DNA from: Shimia sp965227725 | Lineage (GTDB): Bacteria; Pseudomonadota; Alphaproteobacteria; Rhodobacterales; Rhodobacteraceae | Assembly: GCF_965227725.1 (NCBI RefSeq) | Contig: NZ_CBDDGH010000001.1 | Location: 248,001-312,000, forward strand | Direction of reading: 5' to 3' | Length of the DNA: 64,000 nucleotides | Shown: one piece after another, positions 8,352 to 16,072 of the stretch | How positions within the stretch are numbered: the stretch's first letter is position 1 | How the letters are laid out: each line of letters opens with the position of its first letter | The notes under the pieces: generated by a model | What the model was told of the DNA's origin: nothing | What the model saw: the letters and a program-made list of their open reading frames with translations, nothing else | Database searches by the model: none | Program-made: the position numbers and the translations under genes

Positions 8352-9307
8352 GCGTTTCTCACCTTCCGCGAAAGACTTAAGACAGTGTGTACACGGCCGG
8401 CGCGCGCCGTCCGGTCGATATGCATGACTTCGCTGGCCACTTGGCTCTCATCTTTTGAGCGGTCCTCAACAGCACATACCTCCGCATCTTCACCAAGTTT
8501 GCGCGCAAGCATGGCCTCGCGGCTTTGCACCTTGATCAAACAAATTGAGAGATTGTCCTGCTCAGGATCTCCAGCTGCATGGACGGCCTCCATAAGAGCC
8601 GCGCCGATTTGCTGGCTGGAGGCATCATTTTGATCGCTCAAGACCTCACTGATTTGCTTCTCTGTCAGGGAGAGAAGCCCATCGCTGGCAGCCAGCAGTA
8701 TATCACCGTCCTGCAACCGCATCGGCTCCGTGCGGTAGTCGACCTTGGCAATTTGCCCGCCAGACATCACCGAAATCAGGCAGCTGCGGTCTGGGTGGTT
8801 CAGAGCTTCTTCCAATGGGATGACACCACGCGCATGAAGCTCATCTATTTGCGCCGCGTAAGAGTGATCTTCGTTCAGCCGGAAAAGCCGCCCGCCTCTA
8901 AACAAAAACAGAGGTGAATCCCCAATCGACACCCAATACAGCCGATTGCCAAAGAGGATCGGCGCCACAAGGGTTGCCCCCATCCCGCGCGCGTTTGGAT
9001 TCTCTTTTTCATAGAGCCGAATGCAGTCATTGGCGCCCACCACTGCGGCCTGCAAGGCATCGCCGATGTTGGCTTCAAGTGCCTCCGGATTTTCAGCGAG
9101 CATTTTCAGCTCGCTAAACAATTCTGTCACCACGATGCCGCTGGCCACATCGCCTGAGGCGTGCCCTCCCATCCCGTCAGACAGAACGGCAAAGCCAAGA
9201 GGCGCCCCAAGAGGAAAATCGGCGATCACCGCATCCTCCTGACGCTCGCGCTTACCGATATTCAGACCGGTTACGACATCAAAGCAAACATCATCCAAAT
9301 TGGGCAT
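8348..9307 (-). CDS. PP2C-type Ser/Thr protein phosphatase
   Basis: 319 residues, cytoplasmic. The PP2C metal-binding motifs are present in order: RERQED near residue 20, SDGMGGHASGDVAS (about 43-56), LLAASDGLLSLTE and DNLSICLIK. It should dephosphorylate proteins phosphorylated by the kinase encoded two genes upstream. I chose the ATG at 9307 (MPNLDDVCFD) rather than an upstream in-frame start, because it leaves only a 17-nt overlap with the FHA gene and starts directly at the phosphatase fold. The kinase, FHA and PP2C trio resembles the threonine-phosphorylation control of type VI secretion, but no secretion genes are in the window. Confidence 0.9.
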   Translation of the reverse strand: MPNLDDVCFDVVTGLNIGKRERQEDAVIADFPLGAPLGFAVLSDGMGGHASGDVASGIVVTELFSELKMLAENPEALEANIGDALQAAVVGANDCIRLYEKENPNARGMGATLVAPILFGNRLYWVSIGDSPLFLFRGGRLFRLNEDHSYAAQIDELHARGVIPLEEALNHPDRSCLISVMSGGQIAKVDYRTEPMRLQDGDILLAASDGLLSLTEKQISEVLSDQNDASSQQIGAALMEAVHAAGDPEQDNLSICLIKVQSREAMLARKLGEDAEVCAVEDRSKDESQVASEVMHIDRTARAGRVHTVLSLSRKVRNA

Positions 9308-10520
9308 GTCCAGGAACTTCCATATCTTGGCCCACCCAAGAGAATTCTTCGCCACACAGCGCCACAAAGCGTAGCGTGGTTTCGCCGATGCGGATGACGC
9401 TATTGGTCGCCAAATCTTCTGTGCTCAGAACAGGACGACCGTTCAGGCGCACCAGATTGGCCTTTCCGCCATGCCCAAAAAAGAACCGACGCTGTTCGCC
9501 ATCAAAGGCAATGGCCGCATGGTTCTCGCGAGAGATCGTATTGTCGCCAAAATCCAATCGGACCGTCTGGCCTTCGCCCCGCCCTATTTGGGTCAGCCCG
9601 TCAAACAAAGCAAAAGAAGCGCCTCTTCCGGGGCCATCGACCACGACAAGCCATCCAACTGGGAACTGCGCCTGCACCGCAGGCGCCGCTTCACGCGATT
9701 GGCTCATGGGATCATGAACTGTGCTTTGTGGACCGCTAAACCCGAGCAAGCGCGTTTTAACACGACCTTTGGAGCCGCGACCGCCACCGGTGCGATGCGC
9801 AGTCACCGAAGACGGCAAGGGAGCCATTTCCGGAGACGGCTTCTGCTCAGAAACACTTGGGACCTCCTGTGTTCCTACAGCGTCCTGAGAACGCTCAGGT
9901 GAGCGCCGTACCATAGCGGGCTTTTCTGCCAGTGGTTCCGCAACGTGTGGCGCGACAGCCTCCGGAGCTTTCTGCAGTATACGCTCTGGCTCTTCTGCCG
10001 CAGGCTGGCCAAACGACGGTGCCGGCGCAGTCGACGGTTTCTGGCCCGCCCAATTGAACGCATCCGCTTCAACCAATCTAGGCATATCGCTTGCCCAGGA
10101 AGCGCTATCTTCAACATCTGAGAAAACGTCGGACTCAGCGATTTCAGGTTTCAAACCTTCTGAGGCCCCTTCCATAACGGGCGCGGCCTCCTGAAGTTCT
10201 TGTACCGAAGTCTGGACACTTCCTTGAACCGTAGAAGACTGCGAGCCCAGCGCGTCAGCAATGGATGAGAAATCAATAGAAGACTCCTCCGAGGGAGCCT
10301 CGAACTCATCTGCCGCTGCAGTCTCCTCAGGGACATCAAAAAAGGAGCCATGTTCCAGCTCGGCCTCGGTTGAGGACAGCTCTTCCTCCACCAACTCCGG
10401 CTCTGGTGAGAGGTCAGTGCGATCCTCTTCTCTCAAGCGCAGCGGATAGCGCAGTGCTGAGGCATCACCACTGCTGGCGGCCTGCGTTTTTTCATTGATG
10501 ATATCTCGAATGAACCTCAT
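9291..10520 (-). CDS. FHA-domain protein with long acidic linker
   Basis: 409 residues. Residues 1-280 are low-complexity, rich in Glu, Ser, Pro and Ala, and probably disordered, offering many kinase sites. Residues about 290-395 form an FHA domain with LTQIGRGEGQTVRLDF and the phosphothreonine-binding signature TISRENHAAIAF. FHA domains bind phosphothreonine peptides, so this protein probably connects the kinase just upstream (11-nt gap) to targets such as the GTPases. A short helix at the N-terminus (MRFIRDIINEK) may be a docking site. No membrane segment. Confidence 0.88.
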   Translation of the reverse strand: MRFIRDIINEKTQAASSGDASALRYPLRLREEDRTDLSPEPELVEEELSSTEAELEHGSFFDVPEETAAADEFEAPSEESSIDFSSIADALGSQSSTVQGSVQTSVQELQEAAPVMEGASEGLKPEIAESDVFSDVEDSASWASDMPRLVEADAFNWAGQKPSTAPAPSFGQPAAEEPERILQKAPEAVAPHVAEPLAEKPAMVRRSPERSQDAVGTQEVPSVSEQKPSPEMAPLPSSVTAHRTGGGRGSKGRVKTRLLGFSGPQSTVHDPMSQSREAAPAVQAQFPVGWLVVVDGPGRGASFALFDGLTQIGRGEGQTVRLDFGDNTISRENHAAIAFDGEQRRFFFGHGGKANLVRLNGRPVLSTEDLATNSVIRIGETTLRFVALCGEEFSWVGQDMEVPGHAQFG

Positions 10521-10531
10521 GTGCTGTTCCT

Positions 10532-11839
10532 TCAGGTTTGGAGAATACGGGTTTCGGGGACGTCATGGCGTGCTCTGAAGCGGTCGCAGAAACGGTGGAA
10601 CAAAGAGGCTTTGCCTGACTTATTCCTTGGAGCCTTCCGACCGCCAGCAGCGGCAGTCAGCATACCGCCATGTTTCAAAGACGCTTCTGACTGTCGCGCG
10701 CGCGCACTGCATAGTTTGTCTTGCTCAGCCAGATAGGCCTCAACGTCCTCAATCGGATCGCCAAAGACATCGACATACTGCTTTTGCTTCTGAGGTTTCG
10801 GCGCTATCGGCTGGTCGATCTTCCGCTGCGCTTTAAGCGCTTGCGGCAAGCCAGGCTGCAGCACACGATTTGTATCACTCACAAGATCTTTGATGACGCC
10901 AACCACTGCGGGGTCAAACTCTGCCAGAGGTTTGGGAACCGGTCCATCCATCACGCGGATCCAGTCATCGGCGCTTCGCAAACGCTCTTTGGCGTCCAAA
11001 GTCAAAGCACGATCCGTTGCGATCAACAGCCGAATATCCAGATCAGAGTTTGTCGTTTCCAACGCCGCGTAAGGATCACCCTGATCGGCTTCGGTCATCT
11101 CAACCCGGGCCTGCGCATCCGGCGGGGGATCCCCCACAAACATCAGATGACAGAGCGCTCCTAGCGAATAGATGTCGCTATAGGATCCCTGGCTGCCCTC
11201 TGCCGAATAAAACTCAGGCGGGGAATAGCCGTCTTTCACCGCCAACATCCGACGCTTTTGACCGTCGTCGTGTTCACTAGAAGCATAGGCCGCACCAAAA
11301 TCGATCAAAGTGACCTGGCCTGTCTCGCTGAGAATGAGATTGTCTGGCGCAATGTCACGATGCAAAATACCTCGATCATGCAAATACCGAAGCGCGTCTA
11401 AAACCTGTCGCAAAACGCTGTCGATGGTGCTCCGGGTCAACCGCCCAGGTGCCCGTTCGACCAGATCCAGCAGGTCAACGCCCTCCACAAAATCCATTGC
11501 GGTGTATGCCGTGCCATTTTCAGCAAAGGTCTGGTGGACACCGACGATACCCGGATGATCGAGTTCCGCGAGACGTAAGGCCTCTTCTTGAAACTGCTCC
11601 AAAATGGCGCTGAAATACGGGGCGTCCTGCGCCTCAAACGGCTGAACGAAGATGCCATTTCGCCCACAGATCTGAGACGGGAAACATTCTTTTATGACCA
11701 CCGTGCGGTTCAGGCTGTCATGCGCCAAATAGGTAAGTCCAAAACCCCCCTGACCAAGCGGGCGAATGATCTTGTACTGACCACGCAGTAACTCGGTGCC
11801 TGACGCCAACGCAGCATATATTTCTTCAGCGTCGTGCAT
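10532..11839 (-). CDS. Eukaryotic-like Ser/Thr protein kinase
   Basis: 435 residues. The glycine loop GQGGFG is at 29-34, the catalytic lysine is K50 (VVIKE), the catalytic loop HRDIAPDN begins at H160, and the metal-binding DFG is at 180-182 (IDFGAA). The activation-segment end is GYSPPEFY. All catalytic residues are present. HRDIAPDN in place of HRDLKPEN is seen in a subset of proteobacterial Pkn kinases. The C-terminal about 150 residues have no membrane segment or sensor domain, so the kinase is probably cytoplasmic and activated by a partner. It is the first gene of the eight-gene operon. Confidence 0.92.
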   Translation of the reverse strand: MHDAEEIYAALASGTELLRGQYKIIRPLGQGGFGLTYLAHDSLNRTVVIKECFPSQICGRNGIFVQPFEAQDAPYFSAILEQFQEEALRLAELDHPGIVGVHQTFAENGTAYTAMDFVEGVDLLDLVERAPGRLTRSTIDSVLRQVLDALRYLHDRGILHRDIAPDNLILSETGQVTLIDFGAAYASSEHDDGQKRRMLAVKDGYSPPEFYSAEGSQGSYSDIYSLGALCHLMFVGDPPPDAQARVEMTEADQGDPYAALETTNSDLDIRLLIATDRALTLDAKERLRSADDWIRVMDGPVPKPLAEFDPAVVGVIKDLVSDTNRVLQPGLPQALKAQRKIDQPIAPKPQKQKQYVDVFGDPIEDVEAYLAEQDKLCSARARQSEASLKHGGMLTAAAGGRKAPRNKSGKASLFHRFCDRFRARHDVPETRILQT

Positions 11840-12128
11840 GCACGCTCATCCCCTTGGTTCCTGTGGCTGTTGGCTCAGAAATGCGAGTGCAGATCCCCAG
11901 CGACAGGGCCAAGTTGTGAACGAAATGTGTTTTGATCGTGTCATCACCGCGCAATGGGTGTGACACTCCATTCAGGTTTGATGCGAATATTTAGAGGCTG
12001 GCTCAAAAGCCGCCCAAAGGGAGAGTACGCCCCTGTCACCGCCCTCAAAGGTGGAACTCACAAATGAGAGTATTAACAAACACTTAATGGGGCTATTAAA
12101 ATCGTATCAACCGCAAGTCACAGCTTCC

Positions 12129-14279
12129 TTAGAAGCGCGTCCTGAACCCGAACAGAATGGCCGTTTCACGCTCTCCGGCGATGTTGCCCCGATTCTGAGC
12201 ATGCGCGAGCGACACCCCAAAGTTCGTATGATCGGTGAGCGGCCGCACATAGTTCAGCGCGATCCGCATTTCCCGCTCTTCTGGCGCCAGATCAATCGCA
12301 ACACTTCGGGTCGTGGCGACACCATTGGCGGACAGCACCGGCAAAGCAACTGAGGTGGAGCCAGATGAAATCGCCGCAGGCAACGACACCGCCACACTCA
12401 GCCGGTCATTGTGCGCCCACACCCCGTGATGAGACAATCTGAGCGCTCCGGCATTCATTAGAACGTCCGCAGCTTGACCAAGGCCAGAGTTCTCTTCGCC
12501 CAAGGCATAGCCGAACTCAAAACTAAGCTGCGCCGCCTCAGTGATATCCGCGGACAAGGCCATATCCACTGCAAAGATCGAAGAGTTGGTACCGCCATTC
12601 CAGTCCGACAGGAGGGTTGCCGTGTCATCACCGTAAGTCGCACTGACGTGCAAGCTGGCAAGGCCCAGATCAAACCCGCGCGTAACGCCAAAACCCATAT
12701 TGTCTTGGCCGTCGCCGGTCGATTGGAAAAGCCGAATGTCTAGATCTGTGTTGTTTGTAAAAAGCGGGATGCTGCGCCGATCCCCGAAGAATGCTGCTCC
12801 GCCAGACTGGGGCGTCTCGATCCGGTCAAAAGCAGCGATGTCAGCGAGCGAAAACAGCGGTGCCGACTGGCGCTCCGCCACGAATTGCGCGGCGTTTACC
12901 ACAAAGTTGGCAGACAATGCATCGCGGCTGACAAGGTCGACATTGCGCAGCGCCCGCGAAACAGCATCCCCGCTTGCGCCACCTGCTACAACGAGGGGCT
13001 TATCCATGTTGAGGACCGTGCCATTCCCTGTCGTGACGGTGGATTGTCCAATCGGCAAAAGCGCCGCGCCGACATTGAGAAACCCATGTCCCCATTCGCT
13101 GCTATAGGCATGCTCAAAACCGGGGACCAGTTCCACCGTGCCATCTTGGGAAAAGCCGTCAAACTCGTTGTCGGCGGTGGCGAGCAGTCGAACACGCAGC
13201 TCTTTGTTTGTCATCGTTGGAAAGGCTTCTGCCAATAGCGCCAGTGCCCCTGCTACGGTTGGCGCAGCAAAAGAAGTTCCTGTGCCAAACCCATAGCTAC
13301 TCGTTGAACTCGCATTGGCACCTGTCCAACTGCCGTTGGCAGAAATACACCAAGCTGCAGCTTCAAGGCAGGCTCCCGACACGCGCTCTGCTGCCACGAT
13401 GTCGTCTCCATTCAAGACGGGAACGCCGTTGACCACTGCGATCCAGCTGTCCTGCAACGTAGGCTCAAAAATAGGCAACCCCGGAAGCAAACCTACGCTT
13501 GAAATTGTGGAGTCATTGGAGATCGCAAATAGCACAATCCCGTCTTGAGCATACCGCGACAACGCATCCACGTAGTCAGACCCCGCTGACGTGCTCACAA
13601 GACTATTGTAGTTCGATAGGTTCGCGCGACGGCTGGCAAATCCCCAGGAGTTGTTCAGAGCGACCGCACGCGCGTTGCGGGCGGCATTTGCGGTCTCGGT
13701 CAGTTGCGCAAATGTATCAAAGCTCCCAAAGATCACATCAGCGTCCGGTGCAACGCCGATCATATCCGAAGAATTCCCAGTCGCCACCGACGCCACAAAC
13801 GTCCCGTGATCATCCACAGACAGGCTGGATCCTGTTGCGATCGATTTGCCGGAGAAGGCTTCATGTGAGGTCAGGAACCCATTGTCTGAAAAGGCGATGA
13901 TCTGGCCTGCCCCGGTGAGCCCGGCGGCATGGGCATAATGAATGCCCGCCGTTTCGATAGGATTGCCCTTCAGCTCAACATCGATACCCGCATCCAGGCG
14001 GTTATTGCCATTCCGATCCACATAAACACCCGCAGGAGCATTTTGCAGGCGATAACGCGCATCGCGGGTCAAAAGCCGATTGGCAGTACCGCGCACCGCG
14101 TCCAAATTGTCAATGAAGGACGCAAGCAATGTCGGACTATTTGTGAAGGGGAGCGAAGATCCAGATCCCGCACTTCCCCCGCCACTGGTGCTGGAGGAGT
14201 CGTCCTCTCCGCCACCACATCCGGCCACGAGTGCCGGTAGTAAAGCAAATGCGATCAGTTTGGACGTGGATAGTTTCAC
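12129..14279 (-). CDS. Subtilase (S8) autotransporter with lipoprotein signal
   Basis: 716 residues. A lipobox (LVAGC, C21) ends the signal peptide and is followed by a Gly/Ser linker. The S8 catalytic triad is visible: D132 (IIAFSDNGF), H158 (DDHGTFVASVATG) and S336 (GTGTSFAAPTVAG). Residues about 440-716 form a predicted beta-barrel with a C-terminal aromatic residue (ILFGFRTRF), so the protease domain should reach the cell surface by type Va secretion. A GTG start is used. It stands alone, divergent from the VWA gene and about 290 nt downstream of the kinase operon start. Typical relatives are 600-1000 residues. The substrate is unknown. Confidence 0.88.
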   Translation of the reverse strand: MKLSTSKLIAFALLPALVAGCGGGEDDSSSTSGGGSAGSGSSLPFTNSPTLLASFIDNLDAVRGTANRLLTRDARYRLQNAPAGVYVDRNGNNRLDAGIDVELKGNPIETAGIHYAHAAGLTGAGQIIAFSDNGFLTSHEAFSGKSIATGSSLSVDDHGTFVASVATGNSSDMIGVAPDADVIFGSFDTFAQLTETANAARNARAVALNNSWGFASRRANLSNYNSLVSTSAGSDYVDALSRYAQDGIVLFAISNDSTISSVGLLPGLPIFEPTLQDSWIAVVNGVPVLNGDDIVAAERVSGACLEAAAWCISANGSWTGANASSTSSYGFGTGTSFAAPTVAGALALLAEAFPTMTNKELRVRLLATADNEFDGFSQDGTVELVPGFEHAYSSEWGHGFLNVGAALLPIGQSTVTTGNGTVLNMDKPLVVAGGASGDAVSRALRNVDLVSRDALSANFVVNAAQFVAERQSAPLFSLADIAAFDRIETPQSGGAAFFGDRRSIPLFTNNTDLDIRLFQSTGDGQDNMGFGVTRGFDLGLASLHVSATYGDDTATLLSDWNGGTNSSIFAVDMALSADITEAAQLSFEFGYALGEENSGLGQAADVLMNAGALRLSHHGVWAHNDRLSVAVSLPAAISSGSTSVALPVLSANGVATTRSVAIDLAPEEREMRIALNYVRPLTDHTNFGVSLAHAQNRGNIAGERETAILFGFRTRF

Positions 14280-14484
14280 TTTGCTCGACCTTCAGTTCAG
14301 TAAAATCTGCCGCGCAACAATGCGCCAAAAAAACTAGCCAATGCTTAAACAGAAATACAATCTTAAGATGATCAAAAATCACCATGTGTGGACTTCATGC
14401 ACATGCTGGCCAACGTCCTAAAATCGCACATTTCCGACCAAAGCGCGATTGACAGGCAGCGGGCTGTGGTCTGACCCTGACGAT

Positions 14485-15147
14485 ATGTTCCGCCTTGCCT
14501 TTTATTTCTGTCTGATCACCTCTGCCGCCGCAGCTCAAAATCACTGCCCCAAAGACGCCATGATCGTATTTGACGGCTCTGGCTCTATGGCTGAGATGGG
14601 CTTTAACAACATCTCCGAACCGCGCATCTTCGAAGCCCGGCGCGCAATCAAACGGGCTGTCCCCGACATCGCCCAAACCCGCCGCCTCGGCTTGATTGTC
14701 TATGGCCCCGGCGGAGAAAACAACTGCACCGGCCTTGATCTCCGCTTTCCTCCGACGACGGATGCGGCAGGACCTATCATCATGGCCATCGAACGCTTGC
14801 AGCCTGCTGGCGAAACAGCGATCGCTGACGCAGTGAGCCTTGCGGCCAAGACACTCAATGGCAAGGGTACAATTGTTCTTGTGACCGACGGGAAAGAAAC
14901 CTGCGGAGGTGCGCCGTGCCAAGTGGCTGCCGAATTGGCCGCAACCACCGATCTCACCGTACATGTCATCGGCTTCAAAGTACGCGGAGATCGGTTTAGC
15001 TGGGCGGAAGACAGTGATTACGACCAAAAAATCAGCGTGGCACAGTGCCTGTCAGAGCGCACAGGCGGATATTATGTCGGGACCGAAACCGTCGATGAAT
15101 TGGTGAGCGCACTGCAACGCACACTCGGGTGCCCGCTGTTGTTCTGA
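14485..15147 (+). CDS. Secreted VWA-domain protein
   Basis: 220 residues with a signal peptide (MFRLAFYFCLITSAAAAQ) and a von Willebrand A domain. The MIDAS motif DGSGSMAEM lies near residue 33, a threonine-containing GETAIADAV loop follows, and VTDGKETCGG completes the metal site. Several cysteines may form disulfides in the periplasm. The ATG at 14485 is preferred over one 36 nt upstream because it starts directly at the signal peptide. VWA proteins (MxaC, MxaL) accompany methanol dehydrogenase clusters, and the PQQ dehydrogenase locus begins just downstream, but a link is only suggested by position. Confidence 0.8.
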   Translation: MFRLAFYFCLITSAAAAQNHCPKDAMIVFDGSGSMAEMGFNNISEPRIFEARRAIKRAVPDIAQTRRLGLIVYGPGGENNCTGLDLRFPPTTDAAGPIIMAIERLQPAGETAIADAVSLAAKTLNGKGTIVLVTDGKETCGGAPCQVAAELAATTDLTVHVIGFKVRGDRFSWAEDSDYDQKISVAQCLSERTGGYYVGTETVDELVSALQRTLGCPLLF

Positions 15148-15166
15148 ATGCGCACGAAGTGCCAGA

Positions 15167-15202
15167 AGACTATTTCAACTCTGCAGACTATTTCAACTCT
15201 GC
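15167..15202. repeat. 18-bp perfect tandem duplication
   Basis: AGACTATTTCAACTCTGC occurs twice, head to tail, at 15167-15184 and 15185-15202. The second copy holds the last codons and stop of the minus-strand permease gene; the first copy is the duplicated, now untranslated, remnant. It looks like a slippage or small recombination event. Confidence 0.95.
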
Positions 15203-15991
15203 GCCCCGCCACTGGCGGGCGCGGGTCTCACTGGTCTGAACCAGCAAATACTCGATCAGCAACATCACCGCCACGAAGCTCAAGGAATAGGCCATCACAT
15301 GCGCTGTCTCAAAGAGCTGGAAATAGAGATGGATCTGAAATCCAACACCGTTCCCACGCCCCAAAAATTCGACCACCAGTACGATCTTCCAGATCATCGC
15401 CAAACCGTTGCGCACAGATGTCGAGACGTAGGGTGCCAACTGCGGCCAAATCACATGGCGTAACCTCTTCCACAACGACATGCGAAACACCTGTGCCATC
15501 TCTGCAATCGCACGGTCTCGCGCCAGCACACCTTCGCGAATGGTCACAATCACCATAGCCGTCTTATTCACAGACACCGCCAAAATGGCTGCAAACTCGT
15601 TTAGACCCAACCAGAGATAGGCCAGAACGATCACCACCAAAGCAGGCAGGTTCAAGAACACCACAACCCATGGATCGACCCAGTGATTCAACCGCGGCAT
15701 CAGTCCCAATGCGATGCCGATCACCGTGCCAAAGAGCATGGCGCATGTGAAAGCTGCTGTCACACGCAGGAGTGTCGCGCTCATGTGGTGCCACAAATCG
15801 CCGGCACTGGCCTCCGCGACCGTCACCTTCATCACCTCCACGGGGGATGGCAAGACCGTTGGATCCGCCATCCCCAGGGCGCAAGCCCACCAAAGTGTAA
15901 TCAACGCGCAAAGCGAAATCGCCACCACGACGGGACGTCGCGCGGTGCCTGATGCGCCTGCGTTTTGAAAAGCCTTCGCCATAAGTGCCAT
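15188..15991 (-). CDS. NitT/TauT-type ABC importer permease
   Basis: 267 residues with about six transmembrane segments and the SsuC/TauC pattern. The EAA-like loop is MAQVFRMSLWKRLRHVIWPQLAPYV, where the ATPase docks. No ATPase or binding protein is adjacent; matching ones lie at 24074-25659, also on the minus strand. The genes between belong to the PQQ dehydrogenase locus, so an original three-gene importer seems to have been split around it. It starts 81 nt from the divergent NosR-like gene, sharing a promoter region with motif GACNAARGTC. Confidence 0.85.
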   Translation of the reverse strand: MALMAKAFQNAGASGTARRPVVVAISLCALITLWWACALGMADPTVLPSPVEVMKVTVAEASAGDLWHHMSATLLRVTAAFTCAMLFGTVIGIALGLMPRLNHWVDPWVVVFLNLPALVVIVLAYLWLGLNEFAAILAVSVNKTAMVIVTIREGVLARDRAIAEMAQVFRMSLWKRLRHVIWPQLAPYVSTSVRNGLAMIWKIVLVVEFLGRGNGVGFQIHLYFQLFETAHVMAYSLSFVAVMLLIEYLLVQTSETRARQWRGAELK

Positions 15992-16023
15992 CCAGTCCAG
16001 AAAGGGCCCCGCTTTGGAATTTA

Positions 16024-16033
16024 GACAAAGGTC
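16024..16033. promoter_or_regulatory. Candidate regulator site GACAAAGGTC
   Basis: A GAC-N4-GTC element in the 81-nt region between the divergent permease and NosR-like genes. Similar 10-mers occur at 19809, 19838 and 25711, in the other two divergent promoter regions of the PQQ dehydrogenase locus. The regulator is unknown; LuxR/NarL-type regulators control such loci elsewhere. Found by eye only. Confidence 0.35.
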
Positions 16034-16072
16034 GCATTTAGAGTCGCCCCACCAGAGTTTAGCGTCTCCGAC

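Noticed and set aside
2913..11839. Type VI secretion regulatory cluster
   Set aside because: Kinase, FHA and PP2C are there, but no tss, hcp, vgrG or clp genes occur, and the rest of the operon encodes GTPases.
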